DNA of 64,000 nucleotides from Lysinibacillus irui (GTDB lineage Bacteria > Bacillota > Bacilli > Bacillales_A > Planococcaceae), in NCBI RefSeq assembly GCF_028877475.1, contig NZ_CP113527.1:1419501-1483500 (forward strand), read 5' to 3'. Under the pieces are notes generated by a model that saw nothing but the letters and a program-made list of their open reading frames with translations, searched no databases and was not told the origin of the DNA. The translations under genes and the position numbers were made by a program. Positions 9,420-17,866 of this stretch are shown here, in pieces (the stretch's first letter is position 1; the number at the start of each line of letters is the position of its first letter).

Positions 9420-10409
9420 GTGAAGATGACAATTTCGATGAAGGATGAAATTTTAAAAAGAATACTAGCTGCAGATGGTGAAGCTGTTTCAGGTCAGGAA
9501 CTAGCAGATTCTCTTGGTGTCTCAAGGACGGCAATCTGGAAGCACATGCAGACATTACAGGAGGAAGGCTATACATTTGAAACAATTAAGAAAAAGGGGT
9601 ATGTTTTGACAGGCGTACCAAATAGCTTGAATCCAACACAAATCGAGCTTTTTTTAAAGACCGAGCATTTTGGTCGTGAAATTCATTATTTCGATGTAGT
9701 GGATTCTACACAAACTATTGCACATAAGCTTGCCCAAGAAGGGGCTCCACATGGAACGATTATCATTGGGGAGGAGCAAACAGCAGGTCGTGGTCGAATG
9801 GCTCGTCCTTGGGAATCGGCACATGGCACAGGAATTTGGATGACGATTATCGTACGTCCAGATGTGACACCCCAGCAGGCATCCTCTTATACACTTGTAG
9901 TGGCAGTAGCGGTAACGATGGCCATCAAAACATTATATGAGCATGTAGAACCATTAATTAAATGGCCAAATGATTTGTTGATTAATGGCAAAAAGTGTAC
10001 TGGAATATTAACAGAGATGCAGGCAGAGGCAGATCTTGTTCAGGCTTTACTTGTTGGCATTGGCATAAATGCAAATCAACAGGCTACTGATTTCTCACCT
10101 GATATTGCAGATATTGCTACTTCTCTACGTCTAGAAGCTGGCGAAGAAATCAATCGGGCAGCATTGGTGGCCTCCATTTTACACTATTTAGAACAATTTA
10201 CAGAGCTCTATGTAAATGAAGGTTTTGCAAGTATTAAAACACTGTGGCAGCAATTGTCCTGTACCATTGGTCAACGTATTGAGGTGACAACATTACGAGA
10301 ACGTTTTGAAGGGGTTGCTAGTGGAATTACAGACGATGGCGTCCTCCAGCTTACCCAAGATGATGGGACAATACGAACGATTTATGCAGGTGACATCAAA
10401 ATTATATAA
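9420..10409 (+). CDS. birA: Bifunctional biotin-[acetyl-CoA-carboxylase] ligase/biotin operon repressor
   Basis: Activates biotin to biotinyl-AMP, biotinylates carboxylase carrier proteins and represses biotin genes. Residues about 5-60 form a winged helix (SGQELADSLGVSRTAIWKH). The catalytic domain has GRGRMARPW for the adenylate and KWPNDLLINGKK. A C-terminal SH3-like domain ends the 329 residues. The start is GTG 9420 or ATG 9426 after AAAGGA. It sits between cca and panB as in B. subtilis, although a three-gene operon now separates it from pan. Confidence 0.95.
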   Translation: MKMTISMKDEILKRILAADGEAVSGQELADSLGVSRTAIWKHMQTLQEEGYTFETIKKKGYVLTGVPNSLNPTQIELFLKTEHFGREIHYFDVVDSTQTIAHKLAQEGAPHGTIIIGEEQTAGRGRMARPWESAHGTGIWMTIIVRPDVTPQQASSYTLVVAVAVTMAIKTLYEHVEPLIKWPNDLLINGKKCTGILTEMQAEADLVQALLVGIGINANQQATDFSPDIADIATSLRLEAGEEINRAALVASILHYLEQFTELYVNEGFASIKTLWQQLSCTIGQRIEVTTLRERFEGVASGITDDGVLQLTQDDGTIRTIYAGDIKII

Positions 10410-10410
10410 A

Positions 10411-10452
10411 AAAGAAGCTGCAATGAACGTCTTGTTCTTGCAGCTTCTTCAT
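10411..10452. terminator. Bidirectional intrinsic terminator
   Basis: Twelve-bp perfect stem (AAGAAGCTGCAA with its complement) between the convergent birA and DUF4097 genes, flanked by A- and T-rich runs. Confidence 0.88.
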
Positions 10453-11289
10453 TTACTTGAAAGTTACATCTAAATCACCTTGTGATAAAGATATATGTAG
10501 CTGATCATTACCATTGTTTACTTGAGTAACTGTACTACTTTGTTCTTCGTCATTAATTGTGAGATCACCGAAGCTTGTTATGAAGTTATAGCCTAGGTCA
10601 GATTGTTTGTTTTGTAAGCGAAGGGTCGTATCACCAAAGCTTGACGTAATGGTTGATTGACCATTTAATGTCCCATCTATACTGATATCTCCATGTTCAC
10701 TTTTAATACTAATACCGTTACTAGCAAGGCGTTGGAGCGTCAAATCACCAAAGGACTGAGTAATCTCTGTGTTGTTACCAATTATGTTGGTAAAGGTAGC
10801 ATCTCCGTAATCTTGCACTAGGTTAAGCTGCTGATAATGTAGCTCGTGAATGGCTATATCACCGAAGTCGCTATCTATAGTAACAGCATCTATATTTGCA
10901 TCCTTTGGTACATAGAGCTTGATCGAAGGAGATGAAAAGCTTCCAAAGCCAATTTGGAAATCACTCTTTTTCTTCGCTACGGTTTCAATCGTTAAAGTCC
11001 CATCTTCAATATGATAGGTCACATCCTGCTGCTTAAGGACCTTTGTGTCTAATTTATAGTCGTTATCACTAGCAACAATATCAATATCGCCATATTCATT
11101 TACGATCTTGATATTTGTAAATGCATCTAATTTGTGAGAATGACTTACTAATTTAGTAGAGCTTGGTACGTGAAGACCCTCTGCATCTTTTTCAATAAAC
11201 CAGCGACCACCTGAAAAATAGCCGACCAGTGCAAGTAAAATACCTAAAGCAATCATGGTCATAGCAATTAGCGTATTTTTTGATGTCAT
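10453..11289 (-). CDS. DUF4097 family membrane-anchored beta-repeat protein
   Basis: A 278-residue protein with one N-terminal membrane helix (about 8-28) and an extracellular right-handed beta-helix-like domain. The domain is a regular ladder of short strands with recurring GD(I/L) turns (YGDIDI, FGDIAI, YGDATF, FGDLTL, HGDISI). This is the DUF4097 (adhesin-like, LiaX-related) pattern. It overlaps the DUF1700 gene by four bases and is the last gene of the padR operon. Such triads occur in envelope-stress settings, which is inference here. Confidence 0.85.
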   Translation of the reverse strand: MTSKNTLIAMTMIALGILLALVGYFSGGRWFIEKDAEGLHVPSSTKLVSHSHKLDAFTNIKIVNEYGDIDIVASDNDYKLDTKVLKQQDVTYHIEDGTLTIETVAKKKSDFQIGFGSFSSPSIKLYVPKDANIDAVTIDSDFGDIAIHELHYQQLNLVQDYGDATFTNIIGNNTEITQSFGDLTLQRLASNGISIKSEHGDISIDGTLNGQSTITSSFGDTTLRLQNKQSDLGYNFITSFGDLTINDEEQSSTVTQVNNGNDQLHISLSQGDLDVTFK

Positions 11290-11891
11290 TTAGAAGCCCC
11301 CTTTCCCTTTTTTGTTATTTTGTGAAATAGTCTCCCTAATGTTTCAACTGAGACAAGAACCGTTTTCTTGATAAAACGAGCGACAATAGGAAAGAGTAGG
11401 ACACCTAAGCCCGTTACAATCAATCCGACACCCATAAAGAGCAGAGCGGTAGGCCAATGCTCTGTTAAAATCAGGAGGCCAGATATAAGCGCCACAAAAC
11501 CACCGACAAAGATACTAATGACTGTAGCGATAATAGCGAAGATTAAACTGACAATGACTGCGCCAAATGAAAAAATAAGTGCGATTGCAGTAGCAAGTAA
11601 TGGCAATGAAAGAGGCGCAGATAGGATGGCTAAAATAATAAGCCAAATAGCCGATATATTCTTTTTTGTCGATTTTGCCGAGGAGGTATCCAAATCCTTC
11701 AATGCGAAATCAGCTAATATTTGTGAGGCGACATGTGAAGGAGAGCCAAGTTGTGAAATAACTTGTTGCTCATTTTCTTCTCCTGCTTCCTCGAAGTATT
11801 CCTCATAATAGGCAATTGCAGAGTCAAACTCATGCGCAGGAAGCCGACGCAATTTGCCTCGTAGCTGTTTCAAATAGCTAGCTCTATCCAT
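11286..11891 (-). CDS. DUF1700 (HAAS domain) membrane protein
   Basis: A 201-residue protein. The N-terminal 70 residues form the helical HAAS/DUF1700 domain (FDSAIAYYEEYFEEAGEENEQQVISQLGSP). It is followed by four hydrophobic segments (about 80-175) and a basic tail. Proteins of this type pair with PadR regulators and DUF4097 proteins, probably forming a membrane signalling module. Start and stop overlap both neighbours (8 and 4 bases), so the three are translationally coupled. Confidence 0.85.
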   Translation of the reverse strand: MDRASYLKQLRGKLRRLPAHEFDSAIAYYEEYFEEAGEENEQQVISQLGSPSHVASQILADFALKDLDTSSAKSTKKNISAIWLIILAILSAPLSLPLLATAIALIFSFGAVIVSLIFAIIATVISIFVGGFVALISGLLILTEHWPTALLFMGVGLIVTGLGVLLFPIVARFIKKTVLVSVETLGRLFHKITKKGKGASK

Positions 11892-12204
11892 CTAATTTCC
11901 CTCCTAAAAGTACACAATCAACCTTTTCCTTATACACTTGCCATTCTTTTAATAGCTCTAATAACCGAATACGTCCTTGCTCTGTAATTTGATAATAGCG
12001 TCTATTTCTGCCTTGATAGGGCTGATCGTAGGTTGTTAAGTAATGCGCTTTTTGTAAGCGACGTAAAACGGGGTACAGTGTAGATTCCGAAATCTCCATG
12101 ACGGATTGTACTTGCTGTGTTAGTGAGTAACCATAGGCGTCCTCTTTGTCGACAATAGCGAGTACACAAGCGTCAAGTAAAGCTGAACCAAGCTGAAATG
12201 TCAT
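11884..12204 (-). CDS. PadR family transcriptional regulator
   Basis: A 106-residue winged-helix protein with the PadR signature: LDACVLAIVDKEDAYGYSLTQQV, then SESTLYPVLRRLQKAHYLTTY and RRYYQITEQGRIRL. First gene of the operon with DUF1700 and DUF4097. Short PadR proteins are usually autorepressors, so it probably controls its own operon from the repeat-rich region upstream (12205-12290). Inducer unknown. Confidence 0.9.
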   Translation of the reverse strand: MTFQLGSALLDACVLAIVDKEDAYGYSLTQQVQSVMEISESTLYPVLRRLQKAHYLTTYDQPYQGRNRRYYQITEQGRIRLLELLKEWQVYKEKVDCVLLGGKLDG

Positions 12205-12251
12205 CTTTCCACCTCACATGTAATACTTATATTTCATTTTATATTATATAT

Positions 12252-12286
12252 CGTATAGTATGTGGATAGTATATGACGTATAGTAT
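12252..12286. promoter_or_regulatory. Candidate PadR operator: repeated CGTATAGTAT
   Basis: The decamer CGTATAGTAT occurs at 12252-12261 and again at 12277-12286, 25 bp apart, with a related GATAGTATAT between them. They lie in the spacer between padR (leftward) and the panB leader (rightward). This repeat spacing fits a dimeric repressor bound on one face of the helix. No binding evidence. Confidence 0.4.
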
Positions 12287-12375
12287 TAATTGTCAATTAG
12301 TTAAAATAAATTCTGTTATTATAAGAAAATAATATTTGAAGATTACGAGGATTATTGTTATAGTATGTGCTGAAG

Positions 12376-12582
12376 GGCAGTATCCATTGTGAACGGCACC
12401 TTCACAAGCGCAAGATCCAATACAACAAATATCTGCCTTGATCTTTTCAGACAGGGACGGAAGAAAACACGCGTTCAACATAGCTGCTAGCTATCGCCTC
12501 TTGTCAACACTTCATCAAGAGGTATTTTGTGACGAACGAAACACTACCCTTCTGTCTATTTTCGAAAACAGAAGGGTTTTTC
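12376..12582 (+). ncRNA. Structured 5' leader with terminator upstream of panB
   Basis: An approximately 200-nt stretch without a credible ORF precedes panB. It contains an outer stem GGCAGTAT (12376-12383) with ATATCTGCC (12429-12437, one bulge). Within it is a TGTGAA/TTCACA hairpin (12388-12406). Further on is a perfect CCTCTTG/CAAGAGG hairpin (12497-12522), and finally an intrinsic terminator (ACCCTTCTGT with ACAGAAGGGT plus T-run, 12546-12582) that ends only about 30 nt before the panB start. A terminator this close inside the leader implies premature termination control of panBCD. A 'pan' RNA motif is known upstream of panB in Firmicutes, but I cannot confirm that this is one. Confidence 0.55.
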
Positions 12583-12614
12583 TGTTTTCTTCCCTTAAAA
12601 AGGAGGACTACAAA

Positions 12615-13454
12615 TTGAAAACGACTACAGATTTTTTAAAGATGAAAGCGGCCGGTGAAAAAATTGTCATGGTGACAGCCTATGATTATCCCGCTGCTAG
12701 ATTTGCTGAAGACGCTGGTGTAGATATGGTACTAGTCGGTGATTCACTTGGGATGGTCGTGCTTGGCTATGATTCTACAATGCCAGTGACTGTAGCGGAT
12801 ATGGTGCATCACGCTAAGGCGGTTCGACGTGGTGCGAAGAATACGTTTATTGTCGTTGATATGCCATTTGGTTCTTATCATGGCGATGTCAATGAAGCAT
12901 TAAAAACGGCTGTTGACATGATGCAACAAACAGGAGCCGATGCTTTAAAGGTTGAGGGTGCAGGAGAGGTCATTTCGGTCATACGTAAACTTACATCAGC
13001 CGGTATTCCAGTAGTAGCGCATTTAGGTTTATTACCACAATCAGCAGGTGTGCTTGGTGGTTATAAAGTACAGGGAAAAACGGCAGAACAGGCTGCTACC
13101 CTTATAGAGGATGCAAAGAAATGTGAAGAAGCAGGAGCTTGTGCTGTCGTGTTAGAATGTATCCCACATCAGCTAACAAAAATTGTTTCAGCTAGCCTTG
13201 TGATCCCGACGATTGGTATAGGTGCAGGAGTAGAAGCTGATGGACAAGTGTTGGTTTATCATGACATGTTAAGTTATGGCTCACACCATGTGCCTAAGTT
13301 TGTTCAGCAATTTGCTAATATGGGGAAAGAAGCAAGTACTGGTATGGTTCACTATGTTGAAGCAGTCAAAGCGGGTACATTCCCTGCACCTAAGCATTTC
13401 TTCACAATGAAAGAGGAAGCGTTAGATCAGCTATATGGGGGCGTCAAAGCATGA
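12615..13454 (+). CDS. panB: 3-methyl-2-oxobutanoate hydroxymethyltransferase
   Basis: First committed step of pantothenate synthesis: methylene-THF plus ketoisovalerate to ketopantoate. The start is a TTG at 12615 (residues [10 protein letters not shown] follow) after AAGGAGG, giving 279 residues, the family length; the frame is open further upstream but only through the leader hairpins. Metal and substrate motifs are visible ([35 protein letters not shown]). Overlaps panC by four bases. Confidence 0.95.
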   Translation: MKTTTDFLKMKAAGEKIVMVTAYDYPAARFAEDAGVDMVLVGDSLGMVVLGYDSTMPVTVADMVHHAKAVRRGAKNTFIVVDMPFGSYHGDVNEALKTAVDMMQQTGADALKVEGAGEVISVIRKLTSAGIPVVAHLGLLPQSAGVLGGYKVQGKTAEQAATLIEDAKKCEEAGACAVVLECIPHQLTKIVSASLVIPTIGIGAGVEADGQVLVYHDMLSYGSHHVPKFVQQFANMGKEASTGMVHYVEAVKAGTFPAPKHFFTMKEEALDQLYGGVKA

Positions 13455-14305
13455 AAGTAGTCACTACCATACAAGCATTAAGAGTAGAAATTGATGCAGC
13501 AAAGCAGGCTCATAAAACGATAGGTCTTGTCCCAACGATGGGCTATTTACATGAAGGTCATTTGACATTGGCAAAAACAGCACGTGCAGAAAATGATCTA
13601 GTTATTATGAGCATTTTCGTCAATCCAACACAATTTGGACCGAACGAGGATTTTGAAAGCTATCCTCGGGATTTACCTAGAGATACCGCTTTAGCACAAT
13701 CTGTAGGTGTTGATATTGTGTTCGCTCCAAGTGCGGAAGAAATGTATCCGCATGATGGTGGTATTCGAATACATGCTGGTGAACAGGCAACAATTCTTTG
13801 TGGTGCGAGTCGACCAGGTCATTTTGATGGTGTGCTACAGGTTGTCTCAAAATTATTCCACTTAACACAACCAACTCGGGCTTATTTCGGACAAAAGGAT
13901 GCACAGCAGGTTGCGATTATTGCCACAATGGTACGTGATTTTAACTTCCCATTGGAATTGCGAGTAGTCCCAATAGTGCGTGAGGAGGACGGTTTAGCCA
14001 AATCTTCTCGCAATATCTATTTAAGTGAATCAGAGCGACAGGAGGCTCCTGCGATTAATGAAGCTTTGCAATTGGCACGTGATAGCTTTTTAGCGAATGG
14101 TGATGCTGAGCGCGCACTGGTTAAAGCGAAAGCGCATATTCATGCACGAACGCATGGCCGAATTGACTATATTGAGTTATTAGCGTACCCCGATCTAACA
14201 CCAGTAACTGCAACGACACAGCAAGTCCTGTTGGCAGCAGCCGTCTATATTGGCAAAACACGCTTAATTGATAATTGTATTTTTACTGTGAAAGAAGGAC
14301 TGTAA
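13451..14305 (+). CDS. panC: Pantothenate synthetase (pantoate-beta-alanine ligase)
   Basis: Condenses pantoate and beta-alanine with ATP. In 284 residues: [10 protein letters not shown] with the nucleotide-binding H34 and H37, [13 protein letters not shown], and the KSSRN loop near 187. ATGA overlap with panB and a 2-bp gap to panD show an intact operon. Confidence 0.96.
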   Translation: MKVVTTIQALRVEIDAAKQAHKTIGLVPTMGYLHEGHLTLAKTARAENDLVIMSIFVNPTQFGPNEDFESYPRDLPRDTALAQSVGVDIVFAPSAEEMYPHDGGIRIHAGEQATILCGASRPGHFDGVLQVVSKLFHLTQPTRAYFGQKDAQQVAIIATMVRDFNFPLELRVVPIVREEDGLAKSSRNIYLSESERQEAPAINEALQLARDSFLANGDAERALVKAKAHIHARTHGRIDYIELLAYPDLTPVTATTQQVLLAAAVYIGKTRLIDNCIFTVKEGL

Positions 14306-14307
14306 AG

Positions 14308-14691
14308 ATGTTACGAATGATGATGAATAGTAAAATCCACCGTGCAACAGTGACACAGGCCGATCTAAATTATGTCGGCTCCATAACAATTGATGAAGAT
14401 ATTTTAGATGCGGTAGGTATGCTGGCGAATGAAAAGGTACATGTCGTTAACAATAATAATGGAGCCCGCTTTGAAACATATATTATTGCTGGTGAGCGAG
14501 GTTCCGGTGTAATTTGCGTTAATGGCGCAGCTGCACGACTTGTACAACGTGGCGATATTGTAATTATTATTTCCTATGTATATGTGGATAATCATGAGGC
14601 AAAAGAGCATAAACCAACCGTTGCTATTATGGGTGAGGGTAATAGGATTAAAGAAATGATTACACATGAGCAAGAGGCAACAGTAATGTAA
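14308..14691 (+). CDS. panD: Aspartate 1-decarboxylase
   Basis: Pyruvoyl enzyme making beta-alanine from aspartate for PanC. The start at 14308 ([12 protein letters not shown]) gives 127 residues, the family length. Self-processing Gly24-Ser25 is present in YVGSITID, along with K9 and the [16 protein letters not shown] core. The last 201 bp (14491-14691) recur at 19001-19201 with about 11 substitutions, so this gene may be a hybrid whose 3' end came with the inserted cluster. It appears fully functional. Confidence 0.96.
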   Translation: MLRMMMNSKIHRATVTQADLNYVGSITIDEDILDAVGMLANEKVHVVNNNNGARFETYIIAGERGSGVICVNGAAARLVQRGDIVIIISYVYVDNHEAKEHKPTVAIMGEGNRIKEMITHEQEATVM

Positions 14692-15103
14692 TTTCAGTGT
14701 AGCTTTACATGATGATTAAGAGGTAAAAGTAGTAAGATGTATTTCCTAAAGACTTATAGTAGATTTTTTTTGAAATATATAATTTTTATTAGTCATTTTG
14801 AAGAAGATGTTGTCTGTATTTATATAGGCAGCATCTTTTTTATTACCATTTTATATTAGAATAAACACTTATATATTTATATTTATACTTTTTTAAAAAA
14901 AAATTATAAATTCATAATTTATAGTAGAAGATTTATGTAAATAAGTTCAACTAATTATTCTATCTTAAAAGTATTAAAGAAATTAGTTTTGATTACAAAA
15001 TTTATATTAAAATGGAATTTTTTTATATTTATTGTTGACAATTGGAATGTTTTATAATTAAATGTAAATATAAGTTAATAAAAAAAGGAAGGTGTTAAAT
15101 AAT
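14692..15103 (+). other. Non-coding left flank of the inserted cluster
   Basis: About 410 bp with no credible gene. It holds one intrinsic terminator (14804-14842) and then very AT-rich DNA leading to the first cluster gene. A perfect TTGACA (15035-15040) and a perfect TATAAT (15053-15058) occur but are only 12 bp apart, too close to belong to one promoter. TTGACA with TTAAAT at 15058 (17-bp spacing) is a better but weaker pairing. Confidence 0.5.
14804..14842 (+). terminator. Intrinsic terminator downstream of panD
   Basis: Eleven-bp stem with two wobbles (AGATGTTGTCT with AGGCAGCATCT) and a T-run, 113 bp after the panD stop. Ends pan transcription before the inserted cluster. Confidence 0.8.
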
Positions 15104-15661
15104 TTGTCATATATAGAAAAAATATCCATTATTATTATATTAGGTTGTTTAACAACATTATTAATAAAAATGTTTTTACTAATAAAAAATAATAATACAA
15201 ACAATATAGTTGATTACGGTATTGAAAAAAATGATGAATTAATGACACCACTCCAATTTGGAAAGCTTATAATGAGTAGTCATTTTGAAAAATCATTAGA
15301 TATATATAAACCGAAGATTTTAATACTAATTAGTAAAGATTGCCCGTATTGCAAAGAGATTTTCGAGATATATTGGAATGAATTCCATAGTGAAATAAAT
15401 AATTATAGAGATATTTTTATATTAGTAGAAGATATTGATGAAAATTCAGAATCTTTTCTAAAACTATATGATTATAATTTCAATATACTTAAATATGATA
15501 GGCAATTTCTTGCTGAAAATTCAATTGATACTGCCCCTTCATTCATTTATTTAAATGAAATAAATGAAATAATATTAAAAACACCAAATGTATATAGCTT
15601 TTTTAATTTAGTTTATAATTCTAATTCTACATTCAAAAAAAAGGAGGAAGTATTATTATGA
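15104..15661 (+). CDS. Membrane-anchored thioredoxin-fold protein
   Basis: A 185-residue protein with an N-terminal membrane helix (about 5-28) and an outward thioredoxin-like domain carrying a CPYC active site (C80, C83, in ISKDCPYCKEI). Later DTAPSFIYLNE gives the expected cis-proline region. The TTG at 15104 is favoured because AAGGAAGG lies 11 bases upstream; a GTG at 15092 overlaps the RBS. Its stop overlaps the start of the Cys-rich peptide (ATGA), so the two are coupled. Likely forms or isomerises disulfides in that peptide. Strongly AT-rich, unlike pan genes. Confidence 0.75.
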   Translation: MSYIEKISIIIILGCLTTLLIKMFLLIKNNNTNNIVDYGIEKNDELMTPLQFGKLIMSSHFEKSLDIYKPKILILISKDCPYCKEIFEIYWNEFHSEINNYRDIFILVEDIDENSESFLKLYDYNFNILKYDRQFLAENSIDTAPSFIYLNEINEIILKTPNVYSFFNLVYNSNSTFKKKEEVLL

Positions 15662-15858
15662 GTAACTTTCTAAATAATTTGATTCAACCAGCAGCAGCAG
15701 CTTGTTCACAAAAAACTTTTTACAAATGGTGTCAAAGTCACGCAAATTGTGCTAGAGATGGAATGATAGGAACTTTGGGAAGATGGGTTGACAAGAACAA
15801 TCCGCAATGGTACTGCGATGGCACTATACAGTTTTGCAATTGTGGTTGCACTAAATAA
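15658..15858 (+). CDS. Cys-rich small peptide, probable secreted bacteriocin-like precursor
   Basis: A 66-residue peptide with a strong AAGGAGG RBS, coupled to the thioredoxin gene. The first 15 residues (SNFLNNLIQPAAAA) look like a short leader without double-glycine motif or Sec-type hydrophobic core. The rest has seven cysteines (16, 25, 31, 53, 60, 62, 64), three tryptophans (24, 43, 51) and a C-terminal FCNCGC cluster. No lanthipeptide, radical-SAM or glycosyltransferase gene is nearby, but two thioredoxins, a MauE-like protein and an ABC exporter are. I infer a disulfide-stabilised exported peptide. I do not recognise a known bacteriocin. Confidence 0.6.
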   Translation: MSNFLNNLIQPAAAACSQKTFYKWCQSHANCARDGMIGTLGRWVDKNNPQWYCDGTIQFCNCGCTK

Positions 15859-15951
15859 AAAAATAGTAGTTTAATATAAAAATTAAATAAAAAATAGTCT
15901 AATATTGTAGAATTAGAATTTATAATAAAGGTTGGACTTTAAAGGTTCAGC

Positions 15952-15988
15952 AAACCGTAGACAGTTTTCCTTTGTCTACGGTTTTTTT
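15952..15988 (+). terminator. Strong terminator between peptide and exporter genes
   Basis: Perfect 12-bp stem (AAACCGTAGACA with its complement), 9-nt loop, then a T-run. Placed about 95 bp after the peptide gene, it should make the peptide mRNA more abundant than the exporter mRNA, as is common for bacteriocin structural genes. Confidence 0.88.
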
Positions 15989-16065
15989 AGAACATTACAG
16001 CAAATTCTTCCATGGGATAGTTTCATTAAAATATAGTTTCAATAAATTATTAGGGAGAACTAAAA

Positions 16066-17835
16066 ATGTTATTTTATATAATAAATTTTTATATTAAAAA
16101 CTGTTTAAAATTATCAATTTTTAATATAATTTTAAAAATAATAAATGGATTTTCTCCAGTAGTTTCCATATATTTTTTCCAATTGTTAATTAATGAAATA
16201 ATAAATTACATAAAAGGGGAATCTGAGCTAAATAAATTAATATTTCTTTTTTTGCTTCAAATTTTACTATTAATTATTCCTTATTCTATAAATCACTTAC
16301 TTTCAATAAATGAACAAATACTTACAAATAAAGTAACCAAAATACTTACAAATGAAATTTTTTTTAAAACCTCTCAAACAGAATTTTTGAATTTTGAAAA
16401 CCCAGAATTTTATGATTCTTACCAAAGAGTCATTTCAAATAAAGAAAATTTAAATAATGCTTTTAATGCTTTGACTTATCTTGTTAGTGCTTTAATAAGT
16501 TTAATATCTTCACTGGCTTTGCTAACGATTATTGATAATTTAGTTGTAATAATAGTAATTTTGGGAGTTATTCCTTATTTCATTATTCAGCTTAAATTCT
16601 CTAAAAAGAATTTCCTATTTTTATCAAAGTTAATACCTATACATAGGAAGGAACAGTATATCTCATTTGTACTTAGCCAACGCGATATGTTAAAGGAGAC
16701 CATTATTTTTAATAGCTTTGATTTTTTTGTAAATAGATGGAATAACTATTTTCATGAATATACAGATTCCGAAATAAATTTCATGAAAATTAAAACTAAA
16801 TATCTTTTTTTATCAGAGATAATTCTAGTTCTAACATATGCTTTTTCCGGAATTATTGTAATTTTGAATTTAAAAACAAGTACTACAGCTGGGGGGGTAT
16901 TAGCAACTTTACAAGCAATACAGTTATTACAAAGCAATTTAAGCCTTTCTACTAAATATTTTTCAGATTATAAAAATTCATCTTACTTTATTAAAGATTT
17001 TCTGGAATTTGTAAAAACTCCAGGAAAATCAGAAAAGGAGTATTCTTTATCTATTAAAGAAGAATTTAGAATAAAAAATATTCAAATTAAAGATCTTTCT
17101 TTTAAATATCCAAATATGAGTGAAAATACGTTAAAAAATATAAATTTGGAAATAAATTATGGCGAAAAGGTTGCTATTGTCGGTCAGAACGGTAGTGGCA
17201 AAACAACCTTAATGAAAACTATTTTAGGCTTATATTCTAACAAAAGTGAAAATATAAAAATAAACAATATTAAATTTAATGATTTGGAAATTAAGAAATA
17301 TCAAGAAAAAATTTCTGTTTTATTTCAAGACTTTGTTCATTATGAACTTACAGTTAAAGAAAATATTTCATTTGAAATTGATGAGAATTGCGATAATTTT
17401 CGCATTAAGAATGCTATCAATAAGGTTGGCCTAACAGAATTTGTTGAGAACTTACCTCATAAGTATGACTCGGTATTGGGACGACAGTTTGAGGGAGGGA
17501 ATGAATTATCAGGAGGGCAATGGCAAAAAATTGCATTAGCAAGAGCAATATATCGTGATAGTGATTTAATTGTGTTGGATGAACCGTCTTCTGCGCTTGA
17601 TCCGATTGCAGAAAAAGAAATTATGAATAACCTTTTAAATATTTACGAAGGTTCAATTTTATTTGTTACTCATCGATTAAAAATAGCCGCCTTAGCAGAT
17701 AGAATTATAGTTTTAAAAAATGGTGTAATTATAGAAGAAGGTACTCATCAAGAATTAATAAATAAAAAAGGATATTATAACGAAATGTATAATGCCCAAA
17801 ATAACATTCATAATATTGAATTTTTAGTTCACTAA
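16066..17835 (+). CDS. ABC transporter, fused permease-ATPase (peptide exporter-like)
   Basis: A 589-residue half-transporter: about six membrane helices (1-310), then an ATPase domain with Walker A GQNGSGKTT (373-381), Q-loop FQDF, signature LSGGQ (481-485) and Walker B with D505/E506. There is no N-terminal C39 peptidase domain, so it would export but not cleave a leader. RBS AGGGAG. Placed between the Cys-rich peptide and the redox genes; export of that peptide (or self-protection) is inferred. AT-rich codon use throughout. Confidence 0.88.
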   Translation: MLFYIINFYIKNCLKLSIFNIILKIINGFSPVVSIYFFQLLINEIINYIKGESELNKLIFLFLLQILLLIIPYSINHLLSINEQILTNKVTKILTNEIFFKTSQTEFLNFENPEFYDSYQRVISNKENLNNAFNALTYLVSALISLISSLALLTIIDNLVVIIVILGVIPYFIIQLKFSKKNFLFLSKLIPIHRKEQYISFVLSQRDMLKETIIFNSFDFFVNRWNNYFHEYTDSEINFMKIKTKYLFLSEIILVLTYAFSGIIVILNLKTSTTAGGVLATLQAIQLLQSNLSLSTKYFSDYKNSSYFIKDFLEFVKTPGKSEKEYSLSIKEEFRIKNIQIKDLSFKYPNMSENTLKNINLEINYGEKVAIVGQNGSGKTTLMKTILGLYSNKSENIKINNIKFNDLEIKKYQEKISVLFQDFVHYELTVKENISFEIDENCDNFRIKNAINKVGLTEFVENLPHKYDSVLGRQFEGGNELSGGQWQKIALARAIYRDSDLIVLDEPSSALDPIAEKEIMNNLLNIYEGSILFVTHRLKIAALADRIIVLKNGVIIEEGTHQELINKKGYYNEMYNAQNNIHNIEFLVH

Positions 17836-17866
17836 ACTTTTTAAGAATAATTAGGAGGGAAGGGTT

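Noticed and set aside
15035-15058. Perfect TTGACA and TATAAT boxes as a sigma-A promoter for the peptide cluster
   Set aside because: They are separated by only 12 bp, incompatible with a single sigma-A promoter; at best one of them is used with a weaker partner.
15658-15858. Peptide as lanthipeptide, sactipeptide or glycocin (sublancin-like)
   Set aside because: No LanB/LanM, radical-SAM or glycosyltransferase gene lies in the cluster; only redox and export functions are present.
16066-17835. Bacteriocin exporter with leader peptidase (C39) domain
   Set aside because: The protein starts directly with membrane helices and has no C39 cysteine/histidine motifs; the peptide also lacks a double-glycine site.
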